DNA from: Cryomorphaceae bacterium
Lineage (GTDB): Bacteria; Bacteroidota; Bacteroidia; Flavobacteriales; Schleiferiaceae
NCBI GenBank assembly: GCA_020832345.1
Contig: JAFIEY010000048.1
Span: 1-32,028, forward strand
Length of the DNA: 32,028 nt
Reading direction: 5' to 3'
The stretch's first letter is position 1, and each line of letters opens with the position of its first letter. The notes beneath the pieces were generated by a model that did not search any database, had not been told where the DNA came from, and worked only from the letters and a program-made list of their open reading frames with translations. Shown in pieces: positions 7,120-14,600 of the stretch. The position numbers were made by a program, and so were the translations under genes.

Positions 7120-7135
7120 CAAAAAATAAATCCAC

Positions 7136-7537
7136 ATGATTCAACGCAAACAGTCACTTTTAATGGCACTGGTAATCATCTTAATGGGTGTGGCAATATG
7201 GTATTTTCCACTTTACACCATCGGTGAAGAGACCGCCTTTGCGTCACAGTCGTGGCCATTTGCAGGCGCGGTGGTACTCAGTTTTTTACTGGCTTTTTAT
7301 GCCCTATCGCAGTTTAAAGATCGCAAAAAACAGTTCATCATCAACCGCCTAAATATGCTGCTAAACCTCGCCCTGACGGTTTATTTGGTCTATACCTTGT
7401 TTTCTTATGAAGCCGGTGCCATAAAAACCGGAACAGGCGCTATCTTCCCAATGATTTCGGTGGTGCTTCTTGCCGTTGCCAATCGTTATATTATGAAGGA
7501 TGAGCGATTGGTGAAATCCGCCGACCGGATTAGATGA
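7136..7537 (+). CDS. DUF4293 family integral membrane protein
   Basis: This encodes a 133-residue inner-membrane protein with four predicted hydrophobic segments: about 8-27 (LLMALVIILMGVAIWYFPLY), 41-58, 71-90 (LLNLALTVYLVYTLF) and 103-120. The opening MIQRKQSLL and the four-helix plan match DUF4293, a family found in Bacteroidota whose function is unknown. It ends inside the start codon of the Sua5-type gene (ATGA overlap), so the two are translationally coupled and share the promoter at 7112. The sequence appears complete and ordinary. Confidence 0.85.
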   Translation: MIQRKQSLLMALVIILMGVAIWYFPLYTIGEETAFASQSWPFAGAVVLSFLLAFYALSQFKDRKKQFIINRLNMLLNLALTVYLVYTLFSYEAGAIKTGTGAIFPMISVVLLAVANRYIMKDERLVKSADRIR

Positions 7538-8505
7538 GGACGGGAACCAACACAGACGTGGCTGCGGAATTGTTGCGTGCCGGTCGGCTCGTTGCCATTC
7601 CCACCGAAACGGTTTATGGTCTTGCGGCCAAAGGCACCGATGCCCGCGCTGTTGCAGAAATATTTTCTGCCAAAAAACGTCCATTTTTCGACCCGCTCAT
7701 CCTGCATTTTTACGACCAGCACCGCATCGAAGATTACGTGCATTCTGTTCCCGAATACTTCTATAATCTTTACCGCGCTTTCAGTCCCGGCCCGGTAACA
7801 TACGTACTTCCGAGAACCGATCGCGTTCCGGATTTGGTCAGCAGCGGTTTACCCACGGTTGGGATTCGTTTTCCCCGACATCCCCTCACCCGGCATTTGC
7901 TCTTTTCCCTCGACTTTCCTCTGGCAGCGCCTTCTGCCAACCGATTTGGCTACATCAGTCCTACCCTGGCCCAACATGTAGATAAGCAGTTTGGCGATGA
8001 ATTGGCCTATATCTTGGATGGTGGGCCATGCACCTTGGGCATTGAATCGACCATATTAGATTGTACCGGCCCAAAAGTAAAGGTTTTGCGCAAAGGCAGT
8101 TTGTCTGTAGATCGCCTCATTGCGGAACTCGGATATGAGCCCGAAATTGCGCAGATTAGCAGTTCTCGTCCCAGTGCGCCTGGCAACATCGACCACCATT
8201 ACGCCCCGCATACGCCTATGTATATTGGGAATTTATCCGAAAACACACGTCATTTTCCAAGCGGCACGGGCGTCTTGTCATTCGGCAACAATGCCAGGAA
8301 TCTAAAATTCCAGCGAGAAATAAACCTTTCTTTAAAAGGTGACTTAACCGAAGCTGCGGCAAATTTTTTCGCCGCCCTTCACCTACTCGACGAAGATCCT
8401 GAAGTGAAACAAATCCTCTGTGAATGGTTTGAAGAGGAAGGTTTAGGTTTGGCGCTGAACGATAAAATCCGCCGTGGGGGCAGGATTTCGGGCACTTCAA
8501 ATTAG
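7534..8505 (+). CDS. tsaC: L-threonylcarbamoyladenylate synthase, Sua5/YrdC/TsaC family
   Basis: This cytoplasmic enzyme makes threonylcarbamoyl-AMP from threonine, bicarbonate and ATP, the first step of the N6-threonylcarbamoyladenosine (t6A) modification of ANN-decoding tRNAs. The YrdC domain spans about 8-195: GRLVAIPTETVYGLAAKG (17-34), KKRPFFDPLILH (47-58), APSANRFGYISPT (132-144) and LDGGPCTLGIESTILD (161-176). SAPGNIDHHYAP (214-225) marks the linker into the C-terminal Sua5 domain, so this is the longer Sua5 form (323 residues) rather than short TsaC. The start overlaps the end of the DUF4293 gene by 4 bases. All expected motifs are present and the gene should be functional. Confidence 0.93.
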   Translation: MRTGTNTDVAAELLRAGRLVAIPTETVYGLAAKGTDARAVAEIFSAKKRPFFDPLILHFYDQHRIEDYVHSVPEYFYNLYRAFSPGPVTYVLPRTDRVPDLVSSGLPTVGIRFPRHPLTRHLLFSLDFPLAAPSANRFGYISPTLAQHVDKQFGDELAYILDGGPCTLGIESTILDCTGPKVKVLRKGSLSVDRLIAELGYEPEIAQISSSRPSAPGNIDHHYAPHTPMYIGNLSENTRHFPSGTGVLSFGNNARNLKFQREINLSLKGDLTEAAANFFAALHLLDEDPEVKQILCEWFEEEGLGLALNDKIRRGGRISGTSN

Positions 8506-8554
8506 TCTTTTAAAAAAGCCTCTGACCGCATTAGGAAAAATAATTTGCGATCCT

Positions 8555-8562
8555 TATATTTG
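8555..8562 (+). promoter_or_regulatory. -7 box upstream of the HEPN-associated gene pair
   Basis: TATATTTG is an exact TAnnTTTG match, 21 bases before the ATG at 8584. The only TTTG upstream (8544-8547) is too close to serve as a normal -33 element. Confidence 0.5.
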
Positions 8563-8583
8563 TAGCTTAATATAATAGTTCTA

Positions 8584-9081
8584 ATGAGTGATTCTGTTTT
8601 AGATATAAAGAAAGATAACAAATTTGGACAACTAAAAGCGATTCTTTATTTGCTTCAAACCAATTTGGAAGACTTTAAGGATGAGGTTGATTCAAGTTAT
8701 GAACTCTTAAAAATTGGTAAAAAAACGCCACTTTCAAAAAAAATTGAACAAAAAATTGACGATCCGATTAAAGATATTTTTGAGTTTACTTCAAAATTAG
8801 ACAATCAAGTCGATTCTTTTTTAGACCAGATTATAAGAAGTTTTTTTAATAAGAATTCAAATCTAATTTTCAAGGCTTTTAAGACAAATAATTGCATCAA
8901 TGATTTACACTATTCTATTGTTTTAAAAAAAGATAGTATTGAAATCAGAACTAAAATGTTTACCTTTTTGGATAATTTTGACGTAATGGATATTTCTAAA
9001 AAACACCCTATTTATTTTCAGTTTATACCAAAGGAATTGATGTGTAAAATTAATTTTTATGAAGAAATAAAATTGGATTAA
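8584..9081 (+). CDS. Hypothetical protein, first gene of a unit with a HEPN-like gene
   Basis: This encodes a 165-residue soluble protein of unknown family, rich in Lys, Asp, Phe and Ile. Its N-terminal half is predicted helical (FGQLKAILYLLQTNLEDFKDEV, then KIEQKIDDPIKDIFEFTSKL). Its C-terminal half looks beta-rich (LHYSIVLKKDSIEIRTKMFTFL, IYFQFIPKEL, INFYEEIKLD). Only five bases separate its stop from the ATG of the broken HEPN-like gene, and a good -7 box lies just upstream, so the two form one transcription unit. Pairing of a small protein with a HEPN protein is typical of toxin-antitoxin and other conflict systems, but nothing in this sequence alone shows that role. The unit is clearly more AT-rich than the Sua5 gene before it, which suggests later acquisition. 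Confidence 0.65.
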   Translation: MSDSVLDIKKDNKFGQLKAILYLLQTNLEDFKDEVDSSYELLKIGKKTPLSKKIEQKIDDPIKDIFEFTSKLDNQVDSFLDQIIRSFFNKNSNLIFKAFKTNNCINDLHYSIVLKKDSIEIRTKMFTFLDNFDVMDISKKHPIYFQFIPKELMCKINFYEEIKLD

Positions 9082-9086
9082 ACAAA

Positions 9087-9494
9087 ATGGATAAGTTTCT
9101 TAATTAGGCTTCTCAAAACGAAAACTTCCATCAATGTATTTGTGATAATTTTTCAGAAAAATTTTATGATTGGAAAATTACAACACTATTTTATATAGCT
9201 ATTCATTACTTAAAAGCTTTAGCGGCAAAAAGAGGTATTGATATAGGACAAACACATTTTGAAATTGAACAAAATGTAAACCCTAGAAAAGATAATGCTT
9301 CAATGAGAATAAAGCAAGGCGCCTGGATGGAGTATAAAAGTCTATTAAACTATTCTCGATCATCTCGTTATGATGGAATCGACTCGGATATCGAAACATT
9401 TGAAAAAATAATGAAAATAGATTACCAAATGGCTTTAAAGAATTTAGAAAATTTCAAAAAATATCTTAAGGGTCAAGACATCAAAATAAAATAA
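9087..9494 (+). pseudogene. HEPN-like domain protein with in-frame TAG at codon 7
   Basis: Reading from the ATG at 9087 gives MDKFLN, a TAG at 9105-9107, then 128 uninterrupted codons in the same frame to the TAA at 9492-9494. The translated part matches the HEPN plan. WKITTLFYIAIHYLKALAAK is the long amphipathic helix, a short linker with THFEIEQNVNP follows, then MEYKSLLNYSRSSRYDGID corresponds to the L..LR..ADY signature, and a final helix FEKIMKIDYQMALKNLENFK closes it. The homology before the first later ATG (9303) shows that the gene really begins near 9087. It is either inactivated by the TAG, or rescued by readthrough or a non-ATG start such as ATT 9138. I do not see a clear Rx4-6H RNase motif, so a nuclease role is uncertain. 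Confidence 0.7.
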
Positions 9495-9543
9495 AAATTA
9501 GCGATAATTATTTTTTCACCCCCTTAAAAGACAATTCATCATT

Positions 9544-9597
9544 GAGCCCGCTCCAAAAAGCCCACCTCTGCCAAAACCTTCCTTTTTAGAGTGGACT
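9544..9597 (-). repeat. MITE-like element, copy 4 (degenerate, about 54 bases)
   Basis: Only the two ends remain: GAGCCCGCTCCAAAAAG at the left and CTTTTTAGAGTGGAC at the right, with a remnant CTGCCAAAACCTTCC between. No target duplication is visible, consistent with decay. Confidence 0.7.
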
Positions 9598-9709
9598 AAA
9601 TTTATAATTTCAAAAAATATCTTGAGGAGTGTGGCTTCAAAACTAAACAAGAATGAACACCATTTAATTCCAACACGCACCATAATAAAGACAATACATA
9701 ATTTTTATA

Positions 9710-9717
9710 TACATTTG
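9710..9717 (+). promoter_or_regulatory. -7 box upstream of the first FISUMP gene
   Basis: TACATTTG matches TAnnTTTG. It lies about 260 bases before the ATG at 9980, implying a long leader if it serves that gene; no -33 box is clear. Confidence 0.35.
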
Positions 9718-9979
9718 CAAAACTAAAAGGGTGAATTAAAATTGCTTTTTTTAAAGATCGATTTACCGTCATTCACTTGGAAATGACGTTATAGTGGTCA
9801 TTCGATCTATTTTTTCGGAGTTTGGGCTTTTTTACGAACACGAATTACCTACTCAGTCATTGGAAAAACATTTCCTCGCGACCGTTTCCGAATGCAAGCA
9901 GCTTTTTTAACTGAATTGCCATCAAAAAAAGCATTCCTAATTCTACCGAACAACATGCTAAGATTAAAAATCAGAGAAA

Positions 9980-10573
9980 ATGAAGAAATTATCCCTGCTG
10001 TTTTTTTTAATTCTATCTGTTTCTGCATGGACACTTTTTAAATCCGATATTGGCACCCTAAAAGACCCCAGAGATGGGAATGTTTACAAAACAGTCAAAA
10101 TTGGAAATCAAATTTGGATGGCCGAAAACCTGAGGCATGAACCCGAACTTGGGTCGTTTGTGTCCTATGAAAATGACAAAGCTAATGGAGAAAAATTCGG
10201 ATACTTGTACGAATGGGATGATGCAGCTTTTATTTGTCCTGACCAATGGCGGTTACCCGAAGAAAAAGATTTAAAGGAACTCGTGAAAACGTTAGGCGGA
10301 GCGCATAATGCCGGCAAAAAAATGAAAAGCAAAACCGGATGGGCTAATAGTGGTAACAATAAAAGCGGTTTTTCAGCCTTAGCAGGCGGACTCAATAAAT
10401 TTGAAGAATTCATCGGAATGGGTGAAGAGTCAGGTTGGTGGCTGGCCGATTTTTATTACGAAGGATACCCGTGCGGATTGAGCTATGCCTTGTATTCGGA
10501 CACAGATAGCATTTTTACTTATTGTGATCATATCGATGGGGCACTGATGTACGTTCGGTGCATCAAGGACTAA
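9980..10573 (+). CDS. Secreted FISUMP-domain protein (Fibrobacter succinogenes major paralogous domain)
   Basis: This encodes a 197-residue exported protein. It has a signal peptide at about 1-17 (MKKLSLLFFLILSVSAW) and then a single FISUMP domain with all the usual landmarks: DPRDGNVYKTVKIGNQIWMAENL (29-51), FGYLYEWDDA (73-82), CPDQWRLPEEKDLKEL (86-101), KSGFSALAGG (128-137), GWWLADF (152-158) and the closing VRCIKD. The domain occurs in many secreted or lipid-anchored proteins of Fibrobacteres and Bacteroidota; its biochemical function is not established. The next gene but one repeat (10728) is a diverged paralogue, so the pair arose by duplication. The conserved WWTS motif is here WWLA, a sign of divergence. 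Confidence 0.85.
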   Translation: MKKLSLLFFLILSVSAWTLFKSDIGTLKDPRDGNVYKTVKIGNQIWMAENLRHEPELGSFVSYENDKANGEKFGYLYEWDDAAFICPDQWRLPEEKDLKELVKTLGGAHNAGKKMKSKTGWANSGNNKSGFSALAGGLNKFEEFIGMGEESGWWLADFYYEGYPCGLSYALYSDTDSIFTYCDHIDGALMYVRCIKD

Positions 10574-10579
10574 TTTGTT

Positions 10580-10655
10580 GAGTCTGTTCTAAAAAGTCCC
10601 TTTCTGCCAAAATCCCCTCGATTTTGATTGAAATCATCCTTATTGGAGTGAATTC
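10580..10655 (-). repeat. MITE-like element, copy 5, with perfect 6-base target duplication
   Basis: It runs from GAGTCTGTTCTAAAAAG to CCTTATTGGAGTGAATTC and is shortened internally. It is bounded on both sides by TTTGTT (10574-10579 and 10656-10661), an exact 6-base direct repeat that indicates insertion by transposition. It sits between the two FISUMP paralogues. Confidence 0.85.
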
Positions 10656-10727
10656 TTTGTTATTGTAGGAAAAGCCAAAAATCAGGAAAAACTGTTTTTC
10701 GATAAAAATAAATCAAAACTATTCAAA

Positions 10728-11357
10728 ATGAAAATGACAAAGCATATAAAAAAAGCATCATTACTTCTAACGGTGTTTTTATTAGGCAACACGCCCAAGC
10801 CTGAAACCTTTACGGATCCCCGAGATGGAAAGGTTTACCAAATTATCAAAATTGAAAACCGGGAATGGATGGCCGAAAATCTGGCCTTTGGGCCAACACA
10901 AGGTGACTATTGGGCATACGCCGACCGCCAGTCGAACGTAAAACAATATGGCTACCTCTATTCCTGGGAAACCGCAAAGGCGGTTTGTCCGCCGGGATGG
11001 CGACTTCCCAGCAATGCCGAATTTGTCGGGTTAACTTTCAACTTAGGTGATCCCAAAGTGGTTGGTGGGAAATTGAAAAGCACAACAGGTTGGAACGCGC
11101 CAAACACAGCGGTAAATAATGAAACCGGATTTAGCGGACTCCCGGGCGGGGTCAGGGGTATTACCGGTTTTTATGATGGTGTGGGCGATACCGGATACTG
11201 GTGGACATCCTCAGAAAGCAGGGGCAACAATGGTGCTGTTTTCAGAACCCTGTTTCACAACAACGGTACTTTTGGCAGAACTTCAGGAAACAAAAATCTC
11301 GGGCTTTCCGTTCGCTGTATCAAAAAAAGCGTCCTTGAAAAACCGGTAAACCGGTAA
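10728..11357 (+). CDS. Secreted FISUMP-domain protein, paralogue of the preceding gene
   Basis: This encodes a 209-residue protein with a signal segment (IKKASLLLTVFLLGNT, about 8-22) and one FISUMP domain: DPRDGKVYQIIKIENREWMAENL (30-52), YGYLYSWETAKAVCPPGWRLPSNAEF (74-99), TGWNAP, ETGFSGLPGG (132-141), TGYWWTSSESR (155-165) and LSVRCIKK (193-200). It is the more canonical of the two copies, retaining WWTSSE and PPGWRLPS. Two close ATG codons (10728 and 10734) could start it. It lacks an obvious -7 box. The MITE-like copies at 10580 and 11368 bracket it. Function is unknown beyond probable surface or periplasmic location. Confidence 0.87.
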   Translation: MKMTKHIKKASLLLTVFLLGNTPKPETFTDPRDGKVYQIIKIENREWMAENLAFGPTQGDYWAYADRQSNVKQYGYLYSWETAKAVCPPGWRLPSNAEFVGLTFNLGDPKVVGGKLKSTTGWNAPNTAVNNETGFSGLPGGVRGITGFYDGVGDTGYWWTSSESRGNNGAVFRTLFHNNGTFGRTSGNKNLGLSVRCIKKSVLEKPVNR

Positions 11358-11367
11358 AATCACTTTT

Positions 11368-11498
11368 GAGTCCACTCTAAAAAGGATGATTTCAATCAAA
11401 ATCGACGCGGAGGGGATTTTTGAACCGGAGCAAGTGAGGATTCAAATATCTACCGACAAGGAAGATTTTGGCAGAAAGGGACTTTTTAGAGCAGACTC
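11368..11498 (+). repeat. MITE-like element, copy 6 (full-length reference copy)
   Basis: This 131-base non-coding element has near-inverted ends, GAGTCCACTCTAAAAAG and CTTTTTAGAGCAGACTC. ACTTTT flanks it on both sides (11362-11367 and 11499-11504), a 6-base target duplication. No ORF lies inside, so it would depend on a transposase encoded elsewhere. Confidence 0.87.
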
Positions 11499-11578
11499 AC
11501 TTTTTTAAATCCCATACCCTGTACCTGAGTAAAGCGATAAATAAATCAGGGCAGAACATCTCACTTCCTTTAGGCCAT

Positions 11579-11614
11579 AAAAAACGTCCGCTGGCACAAT
11601 GGTCAGCGGACGTT
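11579..11614 (-). terminator. Rho-independent terminator of the first giant gene
   Basis: AACGTCCGCTG (11583-11593) and CAGCGGACGTT (11604-11614) form a perfect 11-bp stem with a 10-base loop. Read on the minus strand the stem is followed by TTTTTT. It lies 24 bases past the stop codon of the minus-strand gene. Confidence 0.88.
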
Positions 11615-11637
11615 GTTATATTTAGTGCCAGCGAAGA

Positions 11638-14600
11638 CTATTTAGAGATGATAACTCTTCGAGTTATAACCCCATCCCCATTGCGAATTCTCAGCATATA
11701 AACACCGGAAGCAATGGATTCTCCACTAAACTGCTTTTCGTAGGGCCCGACAAAACCTTGCATCACTTCTGTCCAAAGGGATTTACCACTAAGGTCGAGT
11801 AGTTCAATTGCGACGTCGTCCGTTACAGGTTGGTAAAACTGTAAATTGAAGAGGCCTTCAGAAGGGTTGGGGAACACTTTTAGGCTACCGGCTAAGTTGT
11901 GCTCAATGACGGAAACATTTTCCGCCCAAACCCATTGGCAAATGGTATCAGAACCGCATAAGTTGTAGGCGATCATGCAAACCTCAAAACTATCTGTACG
12001 CGGGAACTGATAACCAACTGAGTCACCGGAAAGGGTCAGTGTATCTAAGATCCAAGTGACACTATCCGCATTTAAGCTGGTATTCTGAAAGATCACTGTA
12101 TGGCTAATTTCGGTAAAGTCAAAATTAGCGACCACAGAATCTACGGCTGTTGGTGTTACCGGTGTACGGATATCTGAACAGGCCTCTGTGCCATAATGTA
12201 TTGCTCCGTTGAAGGTACGCGGGTTACAACAATAGTCAAACGGCGAGCACAAGCCCAAGCCGGCTACCATAGTCATATCTGCATTGCTGTAGGTATTGGC
12301 ACCAACTGTATAGCTTGCATTGTACTGCACATAAATACCGTATGTGGTATTTGCATTTAGTATCAATGGATTGGTCAAATCAAATCGTACCGGTTGGTTA
12401 GCCGTTGCGACCGGTATTACACCGCTTTCTACCAAAGTCCAGTCCGCTTGTGTCGTGCCGACATATCCCCCAGTTACCACATAAATACTGATGGGTGCAT
12501 TGGTTGCGGTGGTAAATGGCCTTACCGTAAACCCAGTAACACCAAGGGTTGAGTTCACCGTGAGATCAAACATATTACCTGCGCCACAACCTGATCCTCC
12601 CTGCTGAAGACTTTGAAGTGAATCTTCATTATCTTCATATCCGATGTATAGAGTTCCGGAAGTTGTGGGCACCGTAATAGAAGGCCCTGTGGCTATAGGT
12701 GTTCCTCCGGTGGCTACATCAAACCACTCATATCCTCCGGCTGGTATCGGCATGGCATTTAGGGTAATGGAGTCATCGCCCGGACAGAATTCGGGATTAT
12801 CGACAACGGGTTGGAAAGGAATGATGGCTAAGCTATCCATGTAAATAGAATCGTTGGTCAAATTCTGATCATTCGGTAAATCTGTAAATGCCTCGATATT
12901 GATGTATCCACCACCGTAGAGGTTCACACTACCAACGGTAACCGTATCAATTTCCGTTTCTTGTAAGTTACCCGTATAGGTAAAGTTCAATGTTTCGGTA
13001 ATGTCACCCGTAATATTTACCGTAATGGGCAAACTGGTAATGGCATTAAATCCATTGTTTCTAATGGCGACCACGACGTTCAATAAACTATCACCACAAG
13101 ACATGTCCTCAGGGTTCACAACACTCATTAACTCAGCATCGTCTTCAATGGGCACACAAATCTCAATAGCTTGCGACCAATCGCTAAAACCTCCGGCTGG
13201 ACATACCTCGCGAATGAAAACACAAACACAATGTCCCATGGGTAAACTATCGAGAAGGTAGCCATTGTTATTGGCTACTGTGACCAAATTACCCATGGCA
13301 GAACCTGGGGTAAACCCACAGATATCCCACTCAATTTCCCATTCATTGACCGGTGCAACGCTCGTCCACGAAAGAGCTGTCCCGCCGGGATACAATGTGT
13401 CAACTGTAACACCATATACACCGGAACAAGGAAGTGGATCAAATTGGAATACACCGGGATCCGGGGTCGTTGTTCTCGCCACGCCTTCAATGTCTGTTGG
13501 AACATCCGACAAGACATTTGCCCCAGCATTTTTTATGGCACCTACTGTTGGGCGATAGGCGTCATTACCCGTTCCACCAACAAAGGTTGGATTAGCTTCC
13601 ATACCATTGAGGTCAAAACCATTGGATTGCCAGTCGGCAAAATCTGTAATATCTGATCCGAGATGTCCAAAGGTCATAGCACTGGGATCCGGCGTGTGGA
13701 ATACGTTGTTGTCGTAGTCAATGGTTGCTCCGGCATTAAGCATGTGAATGTAATACCCGGGTGCAGAAGCTCTGTTGAGATAAAAAATATTATTTTTCAC
13801 CTCAAAATTATTTTGTGCGCCTGAAAAATAAATCAACCTAGTTGCGCTTGAAGATGAGGCATTTGGCTGATCTACTACCACAGTATTGTGATAAACCTTC
13901 CAAAAATTATTGGCAGCACCAATAAAATACAAGGCATAAATAACGCCGCCATTGTTGATATTATACAGTAGGTTATTGGCCAAAATACTTGGACTGGCAG
14001 CAGTGGCTTGTGCACTCGACAAAAAAATTGGATAAGCCGCATTGGTATTTGTGGTATTCTGTGTATTGTTGTCGTGAATGCGGTTGTTGATGACCTGACA
14101 TCCGGCATTTCCCTGCGTTAAGAAAATACCATAGAACGTTGACAAGGTAGTTCTTCCACCTCTGGAAATGTCATTACCATCGATCACCAAACTATCCTGT
14201 GAACGCAAATACATCCCGTAGAAATAAAAATCTTCAAAGGTAGAATTAATGACCTTATTTCCGACATTTCGTTGAGCCGTACTCACCCCGCTCATGGTAA
14301 TGCCGTAGTATCCACCAATGTGGTGGTTGTTTTCAAAGGTGTTGTAGTTACCAATATCTCCTCCTAAAGTTCCCGAAGTTGGGCTTCCACTCATGACCAC
14401 ATTACAATAATTAATTGATGGAGAGTTGTCATCCGTTTCAAAGACACAATTTTTAAAGGTGTTGTGATTGGAGCTATTGGTAATCCACATCACCCAACCA
14501 AAAGAGGTTCCATTTGCCTGTATATTGAGACTATCAATGGTCACGTAATCGGCTCCATTGAAGGTAACGGTAGTTCGATCTGCGGTACCCGAAGCAGAAT

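Larger units (their letters stand above)
9495..9979. other. Intergenic region before the first FISUMP gene
   Basis: It contains a degenerate MITE-like copy (9544-9597) and a -7 box at 9710-9717. The remaining 260 bases up to the ATG at 9980 show no gene I can support and no clear structure. Confidence 0.6.

Noticed and set aside
11468-11701. 77-residue plus-strand ORF
   Set aside because: It starts inside a MITE-like element, runs through the terminator hairpin and ends within the opposite-strand giant gene; a chance frame.
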